Of a stretch of 64,000 nt of DNA, positions 14,967 through 28,799 are shown piece after piece. The notes under the pieces are model-generated. The model worked only from the letters and a program-made list of their open reading frames with translations, did not search any database and was not told the origin of the DNA. Position 1 is the first letter of the stretch, and each line of letters begins with the position of its first letter. The translations under genes were made by a program, and so were the position numbers. The DNA comes from Neocallimastix lanati (nom. inval.) (taxonomy: Eukaryota > Neocallimastigomycota > Neocallimastigomycetes > Neocallimastigales > Neocallimastigaceae): the NCBI GenBank assembly GCA_016946835.1, contig JACVTC010000019.1:571001-635000 (forward strand). The letters are read 5' to 3'.

Positions 14967-16732
14967 AATAAATTTAAATATTATACAAAATATATAAAAA
15001 ATGATATTAATGAATATAAAAAAATAACAAATAAAAATTAAATTGCTTTAAATTTTTTATTTTCATTTTTTATTTTTATATTAATATTTTTCATATAATA
15101 TTATATTACTTATAAATATATATTTAAAACTTTTAATATAATTATTATTATCATTATTTTTATAATTTTAATTATTTACAAATTAAAATTATATTCCATA
15201 TTTAATATTTATTATAATAGAGCTTGCATAAAACAAATTCATTTAAAACGTCAGTATCTACTCCATCTGTTATGACGACATCTCCATCTAAATCAAGCAA
15301 AAATTCAAACTCATCAATTCCAAATAATGATATTAATAATATTGATTTATTATCATTAATTAATCAATGCCCATCATCAGTGAATATATGGGATTCAGTA
15401 CAATTTCTTGTACAGAAATTTAATAAAGAACTATTATCTAATCAATCTTCATCAAATTCAATAGTAAGCATTCCTTCCATTTCCTTATTAAATGGAGAGG
15501 ATCATTCAATCTCAAAAAAAACTAATAATTCAAATGAAAAGGAAGAGTCATTTGATTATTTTTGTCAACAACAATTAAATCATATTAATCAATTAAATGC
15601 TCTTCTAATGACTTATGATCATAATGAAGGTAATACTAATAATAGTGGTGATAATAGTTTCAATACTAATAGTAAGCATGAAGATTTAAAAATAAAATTA
15701 TTAGAAAATAATAAATCAGTATCTGCTTTGAGTTCTTCATCCCGAATTAATTCATCTCAGTTAAATCAAGCTATTATCCCAAATTTTCATGAATTTCATG
15801 ATAATAAATATGAATTTCAACATAGCAATAAATCACCCATTAATTCACCTATATTAAAACATAATCGTTCAATAAAAACTTTAGTAAATCCAAAAAATCA
15901 TGAAGATCAAGAAAATATATATTTATCTGAAGCTTCACCAAAAATTCAAGTACCTGAAAATAATACAGTTGAAGATAAAGAGATATCATCCTCATTTCCA
16001 TTAACTAAATCAAAAAATACTTCAGTATTAGAATCCATTGATGATAATCATTATAATTATGATATTGATTTTGATAAGTTTGAAAATAAATTGATTATAG
16101 ATATTCCTATTGAAATTAATCCAGTCATTGAAAAAATTAGAAATTTACGAAAGAATAAAGAAATTCAATTAATGATTACTAAAATATCAGGATATTGCGA
16201 AGAAAAATTACAAAGAGTAAATATAGAATATTTTTTTTTTTTTTTAATTAATTTATTAAAAAAAAATAGTATTTTTTTAATTATATATATTAATAATTAT
16301 ATTAATTTATTTATTAATTTATTTATTTTATAAAATTTTATATAATTTTAAAGATTACAACTACATTGTTTTTAAATATTGAAACAAGTATTACTAATAT
16401 ATTAATATTAGCACCATTTATTTTATCTAAAGTTTCATATATTTTAGACCCATCTTATTATTCATATGATACAAAAAACTCATCTACAACTTCAAATTTT
16501 ATTCGTTCAACTACTTCTCTTTTATCCTATTCTAAAATTATATTGACTTTACATGATACTTGGTATTCAAATGGTCCTAAAGATATTGATGTTAAGGTAA
16601 CCCAAAGTATTTGTACAAAAATATTAGAAGCAATATCATCTATTCGCAGAAAAGTTGATCGCATAAAATTGGCAAGTGAAGATCAAGAAGATAAAAATAA
16701 TATAAAGGTATTTTTATATGTTTACAGTTCAT

Positions 16733-16763
<31 letters not shown>

Positions 16764-16820
16764 CATTACTTTAAATTTATATATTTAATATATTTATTAT
16801 TCTTTATTTGATATTCATTA

Positions 16821-16859
<39 letters not shown>

Positions 16860-19209
16860 CATTTTCATTTTCATTATCATTATTATTATTATTTATTAAT
16901 TATTATATTATTAATAATAATAAATGTGATATATATAATATAATGTAAAATATAAGCCCTCCTATCCACAGTTGATTTCAACATGTTATTTCTATGTAAC
17001 ATTATTAAATGATTTAATGAATTCAATTTTAAAAATTGATAAATTATTTTCAACTTCAACTTTAATTAGAAAAAATTCGAATCCAAATTCAAATACATTA
17101 TTAAGTAATTATAAAAGTATTACTTTATATTACAATTAGAATTTCTAATGAAATTAAATCTTTTTTTTTTTTTTTTTATATTCGTATTTTTTAATTGAAA
17201 TCGAATAATTTATTTATATTGTTTAAAGGTAGACAAAAACATCCTCCAAGAGAAGAATCATTATCCGTACAATATAAATTAACGGAAAATTCAGAAAAAA
17301 TTGAAAATTATATTAATAGAATAGAAATTGGTTCAAAGAAATTAAATTCGGACAAAAACTTTAAAGCGATTAATTCTTATTGTATTCGAAAAGATGTTCC
17401 AATTCATGATATATTGACGATGTCTTATATAAATAATAAGCATAAGAATGATAATAATATAAAAAGAAATGATCATGAATATATGCAAAATAGTCAATTT
17501 TCAAATAAGAAATCAAATATAAACTTAAGAAATACTAAACCTGAAAAAAAATTTAGTATTAATAATAATGATAACTGTTATCAATATAATGAAGAGGAGG
17601 ATAATCAAATTGATGTTAATAGAAATAAGTATGCTTCTTTTATTAACTTTGATAAAAATGTAAATATTATTCAAAAATACAAAAAAGTACATAATATTAT
17701 CTATGAAGAAGAAAAAGAAAAAGAAAATCAAGAACATAAAGAAGGAGAAATTATAGAAGACGAAGAAGAAGAAGAAGAAGAAAGAAAAGAAAAGAAAGAA
17801 GAGAAAGAAGCTGATGAAGAAAAGGAAAATAAGGAAGAATTACTAAAACTCCATTTATCATCAAAACAAAAAAAATTAAATGAAGATAAAGAATATTATT
17901 TTTCACAAATAAAAAATTACGAGCAAGGGAAAAATTATGATCTTTCTTCAAATCAAGATATCCATGTAGTAGATTCTTTAGAAAATGATATTAATAATTA
18001 TTATTATAATGAATTAAAAATACATAATAAAACTAGCTCAAGTGATAAAAATCATCCTTTGAAATATGTTGAAGGAGATATTGAAAAAAATAATAAAAAC
18101 GAGAAAGTAGAATGTACAAATAATTTTCAAAAGAATTATGAAAATGAAATTAAGGATGAAGCATTAACTAAGGAACGTCAACGACAAAATCAACAACAAC
18201 CACAAGAAAAGAAAATAGAATATAATGGAACAATAGATAATGAAATGCCATGTATAAATAATGGTAATAAAACAATTACAATTTATAAAGATATGAATAA
18301 TTCAGAATCAAATGTTAAAAATGTTGAAAAAGTGAAAGAAAAGTCCAAATCTAGTCATAAAAAGTCATTATCATCAGAAAAATCTTTTAAGGAAAAACTT
18401 CGTAGATATGAAAGAAAACAAATTAAAAAAGAAATTGAAGCTTCAGAAGAAAGATCTGTTATTTTTGATGATATTAAATATTTCCGAAAACATCACGATT
18501 TATTTAATATTAAAAAAATTATTGATAAAACGGATTATTTGTCTGATAACAATCACTTGTGTAATAAAAATACCATAAATAAAGATACGATTTATATAAT
18601 TGAAGATGGAAGAGAAGTATTAGGATTTGAATCTACCAATGGAAAAACAACAATTATTTCTGGTACAGTTGAAAAATTACTTTTAAGGTTAGTTGATGAA
18701 TCTACTTATGATGAAGAATATATTGATGCTTTTCTTCAATATCATCAATTTTTTATTTCTTCTGTTGATCTTATGCATAATCTTATTGCCCGTTTTAATA
18801 TTCAATTAGAATCTAAAGAGGATGCAGATGAATTAACTTTTAATGAATGGAGTAAACAAATTCAATTAAAAGTTATTCATGTTCTTAATCATTGGATATC
18901 CATACAACACAGTTGTTTTATCAAGAATACATTAGTTCATGCACTTTTAGAATATTTTATTTCTGCTATATGGTCATCAGGATATAAAAATGAAGCCGAT
19001 CGGTTAAAAAGAAATATTACAAATATTGTAAATTTTTATATATATATAAATATTATTTATTTATTAAAAGATTCAGTATTTATTCTCATAATAGTTATTT
19101 AAGTAATTAATATTATTAAACATTTATATAATCTTATTTTTATATTCATAATTATTTTTAAATTTGTAAATATATTTAAATATATATATTTATATTTATG
19201 TTAAACATA

Positions 19210-19245
<36 letters not shown>

Positions 19246-19349
19246 AAATACAATATTATTATTATTATTATAATTATTATACTATTATTTAAAAACACTA
19301 TTTATAACTATTATTATTATTATTGTTAAAAATAATATTTACTCTCATA

Positions 19350-19384
<35 letters not shown>

Positions 19385-19463
19385 AATACAATTTTATATA
19401 TTTACTTATTTATTTATTTATTTATTATTATTATTATTTTTAAATACAATTTTATTTATTTAC

Positions 19464-19498
<35 letters not shown>

Positions 19499-21587
19499 TT
19501 ATTATTATTATTATTAGATATTATCATCTTCAAAAAAAATTAGAAATTTACCATTTAATTTAATACCAATAAAAGAGTTATCTGAAAATGATATTTCAAG
19601 AGAAATTACAATTAATTTAACAATGTCTACTGTTTTGTATAATTTTGAATCTAAAACAATTGCTAAATATTTATGTGTAGTTGATCAAGAAATATTTTCA
19701 GTTATAACCTGGTATGATATTGCATCTAAATTATCAAATAGTTATAAGAATGAAGCTTTTGAATTTATCAAACCAAAATTAAGATTGTATTATGAAAAAG
19801 AAATTGAGGAAAATAAAATATTTGATGAAAATCCAATTGATTTAATGACAAAGCGTAGTAACTTAATTAGAAATTGGGTGGCTATAGAAATTTGTAGTGT
19901 TCAAAATATCAAAACAAGAAAATATCTTATTCATAAATTTATTGAAATTGCAAAATATTGTCGTGAATTTAATAATTTCCATTCAGCATTATCTATTGTA
20001 AGTGGTTTGTTATCTTCACCTGTTCAACGCTTGAAAAAAACTTGGGAATTAATCAATAATAAAGAAATGGCAATATTAAATAATTTAGAAAATTTGTTGA
20101 GTCCAATATCTAATATGAAGTATTATCGTAAAGCCATTGCGGTAGCAAAAGGCCCAATTGTTCCATTTTTCCCCATTATTATGAAAGATTTTAGATTTAT
20201 TATTGATGGTAATCCAATTTTCAAAACTCTTTCTAGTGGCGCTGAATTAGTTAATTTCGAAAGATATAAAATTATGGATAAGGTTCTTAATGACATTAAA
20301 AAATATTCCTCTGAAAAATATTCATTTTCATCTTCTTTTTTACCTATAATTCAACGATTACCAGAATTAATGAAAAAGAATAATAGGACCTTTTTAACGA
20401 AAGATGATATTTCGTATCTTCAACGGTATTCATTAGGATCAAGTTCTAATTCTAATTCTTTTGTCTGCTCCCAACAAACCGGCCAATTATTATCCCCATT
20501 ACAAACTCCATCACTCCTATCAAGTAGTGATACTCCAACCCTTTTCTCACCTGATATTCAATCACCAACTTTTAGTTACACTAATAAATCACAATCATTC
20601 TTATCTAGTCAAAGTCAAGGACTTTTTCCATTAACTCCTAATCCATACCATTCTTTCCAGAATATTACAAATAATGCTTTTAATCTTTTCCATGGTCATA
20701 ATAGTACTTCTTTTCCAACAAACGAAATAGAAGATATTGCAATTTATATTGAATCAAGACTTTATGGTAAAGGATTATGTTCACTTTCACCTTCATCTTT
20801 ATCTTCTATAACTTTAAATAATTCTTCTACTAATTTATCAACGATAATGAATTCTGCATCGTCTTCTAATAAAGTCAACTCTACCTCTACTACTACAACT
20901 ACAACTACTATTACTATTACTACTACTAATAATAGTAATAATAATAATATTAGTAATAATAATAATAATAATAATAATAATAGCAATAATAATAGTAATA
21001 ATAGTAATAGTAATAGTAATAGTAATAATAGTAATATAAGTAGTAGTAATAGTAACAATAATATAAATAGTTTAAATAACAATAATAACAATAATAATGT
21101 TAATAGAAATAATATTAATAATAATACTTCCTCTAACATGAGTAACCTTAATGATATAATAGATATTAATAATAAGTTATACCTTGATGATAATATTTTA
21201 ACTCATATATTATTTAGTGAATTTGAAATTCAAAATCAAAAAATTGCATATAATTTAAGTTTGGCTTGTGAACCTGCAAATTCTGTTTCAACTACTACCT
21301 CTGTATCTACTTTTACCTCAAAATCACCTATCGTATGTAATGAAGGATCTATGACACCATCATCCATAAAAATCTCATATCAAAAATATATTAATGATAC
21401 CAAAGCTACAAAATTTAATTTAAATAAATTGAATAGAGATTCCATGGAAACTTCTCTTGCAGAAAAATCACTTTCTATTATTTTAAATACAAATTTAAAA
21501 TTAAAAAACTTTGATTATAAAACAAATGAACATTTAACAGAAGAACAAAATAAAGAGACTAATTCTAACAAAAATTATTTTAAATGA
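14554..21587 (+). CDS. Ras guanine-nucleotide exchange factor (REM + CDC25 domains)
   Basis: Predicted activator of a Ras-family GTPase. Hand model, all GT-AG and in frame: 14554-14898, 15221-16216, 16354-16707, 16972-17104, 17229-19027, 19518-21587, giving 1898 aa. Exon 5 holds an Asp/Glu/Lys-rich low-complexity stretch (about 17700-17840) and then the N-terminal RasGEF (REM) domain, about residues 1078-1209, with LLLRLVDESTYDEEYIDAFL and HVLNHWI. Exon 6 holds the catalytic CDC25 domain, about 1240-1490, with NFHSALSIVSGLLSSPVQRL, FFPIIMKDFRFIIDGNP and LVNFERYKIMDKVL. A Ser/Thr/Asn-rich tail follows, including an almost pure AAT-encoded Asn tract at 20931-21115. The first ~600 residues are Ser/Asn-rich and unrecognised; no SH3 was seen. 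The 5'-most exons and the choice between two in-frame acceptors (16957 or 16972) are the least certain parts. The pairing of REM and CDC25 makes the family call firm; the target Ras is unknown. Confidence 0.92.
20931..21115 (+). repeat. Coding AAT/AGT repeat (poly-Asn tract)
   Basis: An imperfect trinucleotide repeat inside the last RasGEF exon, encoding Asn with scattered Ser, downstream of the catalytic domain. It follows a Thr-rich ACT/ACA run at about 20885-20927. The length probably varies between strains, because it is the same AAT motif that expands in the introns. Confidence 0.9.
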
Positions 21588-21783
21588 TATTCATTCATTC
21601 AACTATTCCTGGATCAAAACTTTCTGAAAAAAAAAATAAATAAATAAAAATATAACAGAAAATAAAACTAAAATATATATACATATTATACATATATACA
21701 TATATAAATATATTATTATATATTTATATTAGAAAAAGAAAAATAATTAAAAACTAAAATATAAGAATAAATAAATAAATAAA

Positions 21784-21816
<33 letters not shown>

Positions 21817-21993
21817 GTACATTTATCATTTAAAATTATATTTATTAATTTAATCTTATAACCACCATCCTTAATTTAATATTATCCTTTTTAATAAAAA
21901 TAATCATATAAATATCATATTATATAGTAACATATAATAATTTATTACAAAAAAAAAAAAAAAATTACATTAAAAATAAAAAATAAATAGCAT

Positions 21994-22125
21994 TTTTTTG
22001 ACTACTTATATAAAGAAATAATAGTATTATTAGAAATGTAAAAATAAAAAATAAATAAATAAAAAAAAAAAAATTTTTTTTTGACTACTTATATAAAGAA
22101 ATAAAAATATTATTAGAATTGTAGT
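21994..22125. repeat. Direct repeat, ~82 bp spacing
   Basis: TTTTTTGACTACTTATATAA followed by AGAAATA, a short variable part and ATTATTAGAA occurs at about 21994-22037 and again at 22076-22118. It lies in the 3' spacer of the RasGEF gene. No function is inferred. Confidence 0.7.
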
Positions 22126-22740
22126 ATAAAATATTAATATCATAATATTTATTAATGAATTTAATCAGAATTAATTATTTGTATAAATAATATAGTATAA
22201 TCAAATAATAAATAAATATATTTTATTATTATTTTTACTTTTATTTTCATTTTTATTTTTATTTTATTTTATTTTATTTTTTATTTATAGATATAATTTT
22301 ATATAAATAGCATAATATAATCAGAAAGTAAATATATATTTAGTATTGTTTTATTTCATTTTATTTTTTTTTTATTTTGTTTTTTTTGTTAATGGAATAA
22401 AATATTATTTTTATTATTTTATATTTTATATAATACATTAACTAATTAACAACAACAACAATAATTACGACTTTTTTTTTTTTTTTTTTAAATTACATAA
22501 TTAGAAATTTTTAGTATTTTAATTCATGTACATGATTTAATATATAAATATATAATTAAATTATTTTAATGTATTTAAAGATAACGTATACAAAAATATA
22601 GCATTAAATAAAAAAAATATATATATTTATTATTATTATTAATATATATTATTTAAGATAATATTAATACTTAATTGTAAATATTTAGTTCAGAAAATAC
22701 AGATATCTATATATTATATATAATATAAAATAAAGAGATA

Positions 22741-22990
22741 TATATAATAAGCACATAACTAAGCTAACTAATACATGGTTATTACGGGATTGCTGTATTA
22801 CTCAGCCTTCATATTATACTACGTAGCATAACTACATTATGATAGATTTGTTATAGAATTAGTATATATAGGAGTTTTATACTTAAATTAACAAACTACA
22901 GTATATATAGCATAAATATATAATTATATATATATACAATATATTCTTATTAAACGTATAAATTAGCTATATTAGTGTATATTGCTATAT
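22741..22990. other. Compositional island without ORF
   Basis: A 250 bp stretch with clearly more G and C than its surroundings, including GGTTATTACGGGATTGCTG, ACTCAGCC and the palindrome CTACGTAG, but no open frame longer than background and no tRNA or snRNA signature that I recognise. It could be a transcribed noncoding RNA, a UTR or an old repeat. Only its composition is supported. Confidence 0.35.
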
Positions 22991-24419
22991 TTAGTGCATA
23001 TTTATATACGCTCCTTTTTTTTTTTTTATTTTTTTTTATTTTATTATATATATATATATATATAAACTAAAACTAAAATATACATATATATAGAAATTTA
23101 AAATTTTTAAAAGCTTTCAAATAGTCATTTTTTTTTTTTTTTTTTTTTTTTTAAATGATATAATTATTTCTAATCCTTATTTTATTATTTAATTATATAT
23201 ATATATTTTACAAGAGCGTAATAAAAGTCTAATAAAAATGTACAAAAAAAAAATTAATATTATCTATTTATTTATTTTTATGAAATTAATGATTAAAAAT
23301 AAAAACAAATAAAATATATAATTCGAAAAGTGCATATTATATATATATATATATATTTTATTTTTTAGGTTTTATTGTATTTATTTTTTTTTATAAAAAT
23401 AAAAAAAAAAAAAAGGATACAATAGAATTTTAAAAAAAAAAAAAAAATTCATAAATTATGAGTTTAGAATAAAAAAAAATAAAAAATTATTATAATAAAT
23501 GGACCATACATAAAACATTTTAATTAATTTTATTATATATATTTTATTAATATTTTTTTATTATATATTTTATACATTAAAGAATCTTAAATCAACAAAA
23601 TATATAAATTAATTATTATTTTTTAAAAAATTTGAAAAAAAATATTTTATAATTAAAAACATATTTATATAAATCTTTTTTTTTTTTTTTTTTTTTTTTT
23701 TAATAATATTTAAAATATAAATTAATTTTTAAATTTTAAAATTTAAAAAATTATAATATAATACAAAAAAAAAAAAAGTAATTAAATTTTATTAATAAAA
23801 AAAAAATTTTTTTTTTTTTTTTTAATTTGAAATTTATATTAAAAAAGTTTTTAATTTATTTAGGTATAATTATTGCTTTACTTTTTTTTTTATTTATTTT
23901 TATTTCAATTTTAATTTTTTTTTCTTTCTTACTCTACTAATTTAATAATAATTTAAAAAATAGTATATATATTCTTTTGTTATAGTATTTTTATTTCTGT
24001 ATCATTTTTTCTCTTATTAAGATTATTAAGTAATATTAAGTAAGTTTTATTAATATAAAGTTCTTAAAATTTAACAAATAGCTTATATATATTATTATTA
24101 TTATAATATTATTTAATATATTTTTTTTATAAAAAGAAAAAAAAGTAGTAATAAATTAGAATTTTATTTATAACAACCATATATTTAATATTAGTATATT
24201 TCAAATTAATAAAATATAATAAATATGCAGTTAATATTAGTATATCTTAAATTATTATATAATAAATATAATAATAACACTAAATTTTAAAATGTAATAT
24301 ATAATCTATAATATTATTAATGTGTCATTAATTTTCATTTATAATATATATATAACAAATAATAATAACAATAGTAGTAATTTTGAAATTAAACAAGTTA
24401 TTATAATAAAAATTACAAT

Positions 24420-26698
24420 ATGAGTGAATCAAGAACAGAGCTTATAGCTTGGCTAAACGATTTATTAAAATTAAATTATACCAAAGTTGAACAATGTGGA
24501 ACTGGTAATTTTTGAAATAGAAAAAACTACTAGTACTACTATTACTACTAATATTAATAATAACTAAAAATACATTATAATAATTTAATATTAAATATTG
24601 AAAAAATATTATTAAAATATTGTTAAAATTTATAAACATATATTTATATGCTTTTAATAATATTCTTTAAATAATATTTTATATATAATGGATCTTCTTT
24701 ATAAAAAAAAAAATAGGTGCAGCACTTTGTCAAATTATTGATTCAATTTACCGTAAATATTATAATGTTTATAAAATAAATTTAAAAATAAAACAAAAAA
24801 AAAAAAAAAAAAAGAAAATAATAGTAATAGTGATAAGTAATATTAAAATAATATATTATTTAACTTCATTTATATATATATATATATTTATAATATCATT
24901 TAAATCTGTAGCTGGAACTGTTCATTTATCAAGAGTAAAATTTAATGCAAATCAAGAATTTGAATACATTCAAAATTTCAAAATTTTACAAGCAGCTTTC
25001 CAAAAAAATAATATTGATAAAGTAAAAATATTATCTTTAATCATTTAATTATATAATTTAAATATTACTTATAATCTTTTAAAATTTAAAACTTTTAATA
25101 CTTTAATTAAAATATTTAAATATGTAAATTATTATTAAAGTTATTATTATTATATAAATAGATATGTTACAATAGTTTTTTATTATTATTTATTATTAAT
25201 TATTAATTATTATTCAAATATTATTAATTATAAATATTTTATTATTATTGTTGTTACATTTTTTATTTAATATTTCTATATAAATTTTCTATATAAATTT
25301 ATATACTAATTACTATTAAATTACTAAAATATATGACTAAGAACATTCCAGTTGAAAGACTTGTCAAATGTAGATTCCAAGATAATTTAGAATTTTTACA
25401 ATGGATGAAAAAATATTGGGACACTTATTATAGTGGTGAAGAATATGATGCTATATCTAGAAGAAACAGTTCTCCAATGAATAGAAGAGGATGTAAATAT
25501 AATTATAAAGATAAAAAATTGTACAAAAAAATAGTTTTAAAAATCAAATTTTTTATAATAAAGTTAATAACATCAATAGTAATAATATTAATAATAAAAA
25601 TAAAAATATAATATTTTAAATAAATAAATACATAATAATAATATATTTATTTATTTGTTTATTTTATTTTACATGTTTTGTTTTTATTTTTTTTTTTAAA
25701 TCTTTTTATATATATACATATTTTATTTTTTTATTTTTTTATTTTTAACAATCAATATATTAAATAATATATATATTAAATATATATCATATTTATGTTA
25801 ATATCCATTAATTATTATATTAAATTAAAACCAAATACTTTAATAAAAAAAAAATAGTAAAAGATAGTGCATTATCTTCAAGAAAAACTTCTGTTGCCAG
25901 TACAACAACAAAGAGAACTGTTGAAAAGAAAAAAATACCAGATAATAGTACACTTAGGTAAATAATAATAACAATTATATATATATATATTTTGTGGAAA
26001 GAGAATGGGAAACTTATTGTTTAAAATATTATATTTATAAATTTTAACAAATTATATGTATTATAATTTTATATAAATGGTATATAATATAATTTAGTAA
26101 ACAAAATAGTAAGGTTGAAGAATACGATAAAATTATTATGGGATTGAATGAAGAAATTGAAGAATTAAAATTAAATGTAGACGGATTAGAGAAGGAAAGA
26201 AACTTTTACTTTGGTAAACTTCGGGAAATTGAAATTTTAGTACAAACTCAGTTAGAGGTATATATATATGTATATGCAAATAATATTGATATTAAAATAT
26301 AAATTAAACAATAAAATAGATATAACTTAATATATCATCAATAACATATCTATTATCTCGTAATTTTTATTTTTATTTTTATTTTTTATTTTTTATTTTT
26401 TTTTTTAAAAAAAACAAATAAAGAATGAAACTGAGTCTAATGAATATTCATCAGTGTTAAAAGATATTCAAACCATTTTATATAGTACTGAGGTAATGTT
26501 TTTTTTTTTAATTTTATTTTAATATTAAAAATTTTATTTCTTTATATAATACTACTACTAATAATAATAATAATTAAATAAAATTATAATCTTTAATTAA
26601 ATGTACAAATATATTAATATTTATCATTATAGGAAGGTTTTGAAATACCAGAAAATGGTGAAGCGGCGGAAGGAGAAAATGAAGAAGAAATGTTCTAA
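24420..26698 (+). CDS. mal3: EB1-family microtubule plus-end binding protein
   Basis: Autonomous plus-end tracker of growing microtubules (EB1 in animals, Mal3/Bim1 in yeasts). Eight exons, all GT-AG and in frame: 24420-24504, 24717-24752, 24912-25021, 25342-25492, 25858-25957, 26098-26257, 26424-26492, 26633-26698; 258 aa, close to human EB1. The N-terminal calponin-homology domain (about 1-115) shows [46 protein letters not shown] and [17 protein letters not shown] Ser/Thr/Lys linker follows, then the coiled-coil EB-homology domain (about 170-235) with [20 protein letters not shown]. The acidic tail ends in EEEMF, so the extreme residue is aromatic as in the EEY/F motifs read by CAP-Gly domains, but the usual EEY is not kept. 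The small second exon (36 nt) is certain because it restores the EB1 signature across the junction. The symbol is by homology to fission yeast. Confidence 0.95.
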
Positions 26699-26959
26699 GA
26701 AAGTTAGAAAAAAAAATTATTCATTCGCTATAACATTATGTCCATTATATTAGCAATTTAATTCATTTTTTTTATATATTAATTATATTATAAAATATTA
26801 TAAATTATAGTATTAAATATATTTTATTTTATTAAAAAACAAAACAAAACAAAACAAAACACAAAAACAATATATACTAAAAAATATAATATATATTGAA
26901 TAAACTTTTAGATTTGAATATATGCTAAATAAAATTTAAATAAATAAATAAATAAATAA

Positions 26960-27024
<65 letters not shown>

Positions 27025-27551
27025 AGTGCTCATTATTAATTAGTTTTTATGTAAAAATATATATATATATAAATATATAAAAAATTACAATAAATAATAA
27101 TAAATAAATAATAATAACAATTAATAAATAATAATAAAAGAATACCATTATTTAAAATTCTAGGATGACAACATAAAATATATATATATATATATAAATT
27201 CAAATAAAATAATAAAAAAATAATAATGATAAAAATAAAATAAAATATAATATAATCAATTAATATATATATATGATTAAATTTTTTGAAAAGATAATTA
27301 TAAAAATATGATACTTTGAATTATTTTGTTACTTATTTTATATATATATATATTATATTTACTATTTAGATAGCTTTAAAATATATAAATCTATTTTTTT
27401 TTTTTAACCTAATTAATAAATAATATAAAAATATTAAAATCTTCATAGATATCAGTCTCATTTTTAAAATTACTATTTATTATTAAAATAATATATATAT
27501 ATTTTCTTTTTCATTTTTTGTTATATAATAGAAGAGAGATAGAATGTTATC

Positions 27552-27613
<62 letters not shown>

Positions 27614-27913
27614 TTTAATATAAATAATTATTAATAGTTTTTTTTTTTTTTTAATCAAAAAATATAATCTTGTTTATCTCGTTTATATTATAGATTAAAG
27701 TAAGATAATGAAATATAATATAAAGTATAATTTCTTGATATAAAAAAAAAAAAAAAAAATAAAAATAATAATAATTAAAAAATAATAAAAAAATAAATAA
27801 AAAATATTATTATTACAATTTGATATTAATTACCATATTTCCATTACCATTATCCTTGTTATTAATATTATATTGCATTATATTTGAATTATAATTTTCA
27901 TTTAGTAAAAACT

Positions 27914-27948
<35 letters not shown>

Positions 27949-28128
27949 TGAATTTTGATATAAAATTTATGCTATGAATTTTATTATTTATAATATTAAC
28001 TTGATATTATTATGTTATTAATTATTTCTATTCTAAATTAACCTTTTAATTCTACATGAATAAAATATTTTTACATTTTATTAATTTCTTTAATTCGATT
28101 TAAATATTGTTAAAATAATTTCTTAATT
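26699..28128. other. Intergenic spacer with long homopolymer and (TTA)n
   Basis: 3' of the EB1 gene. It holds (TAAA)n and then an uninterrupted run of about 61 A (26962-27022), several (TA)n tracts, a (TTA)n run at 27557-27612 and a T-run at 27917-27946. No coding sequence was found. It ends where the repeat block at 28129 begins. Confidence 0.7.
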
Positions 28129-28571
28129 ATATTTGTAATCAAATAATTTCCCCCTAAAACTAAGTATTTAATATTATTACACCATTAATATTAGATGTAT
28201 CTAAAACATCTCTTATAATATATGATTTATATATTACCATTTGTATGATGGAAATCTTTCTCTTGAAGTTTGATATTATACCATCTCAATTTGTGTGAAT
28301 GCTTCTTATATATTGGGTTTTACATCACTTTCAATTATAATCCGTTTTATAGATTAGCGCTAACTTTTATATATATTTCGCTTTGTAGCTTTGGCGATAA
28401 CTATTAAATATTGATTTATAAATTATTATTAACTATTAAAATATTTTCGCTTTGTAGTTTTGAGATTCATATTGGATGAGTTTTGTAAAACTTCATCAAA
28501 TTAAGTTTTATTACATTAAAGTAACTTGCAATCATTATATAAATTATTATTAATCTGTTAAAATTTTTTAG
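28129..28571. repeat. Dispersed repeat R1, copy 1
   Basis: A 443 bp segment, nearly identical (about 98% by eye) to 48620-49061, same orientation. Identity begins at ATATTTGTAATC and stops abruptly after AAATTTTTTAG. It contains an internal partial tandem around two TTTCGCTTTGTAG words. It has no ORF. It lies just downstream of the 3' side of the decayed ADP-ribosyltransferase-like gene (minus strand), so it could be that gene's 3' flank or one end of a mobile element. Confidence 0.93.
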
Positions 28572-28799
28572 CCTAAAGTTACATTTGTTAAACTATCAAG
28601 TTATAGATTTTAATTATAGAAGCGTGAAGAAATTGTTCTAATTAGGTGCTTAAAATGTATTTGCTCTTCATATTGTAATTAAATATATATGGTTATTTAA
28701 AATAGATAACATTTAAGTGACATAAGGAGTAATTCTTTTTATATTATAAATGTTGGAATTTTGGGAAATCATTATAAGAGAAAATTTTATTTCCTATTA

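Larger units (their letters stand above)
21588..24419. other. Intergenic AT-rich spacer
   Basis: No coding exon seen. Contents: A-runs (21789-21812, 21950-21963), T-runs (22470-22489, 23129-23152, 23677-23701), (AT)n at 23046-23062, and a direct repeat of TTTTTTGACTACTTATATAA at about 21994 and 22076 (spacing ~82 bp). One compositional island, 22741-22990, is listed separately. Confidence 0.65.

Noticed and set aside
20762-21139. Leucine-rich minus-strand frame
   Set aside because: Antisense of the Asn/Thr/Ser-rich part of the RasGEF exon.
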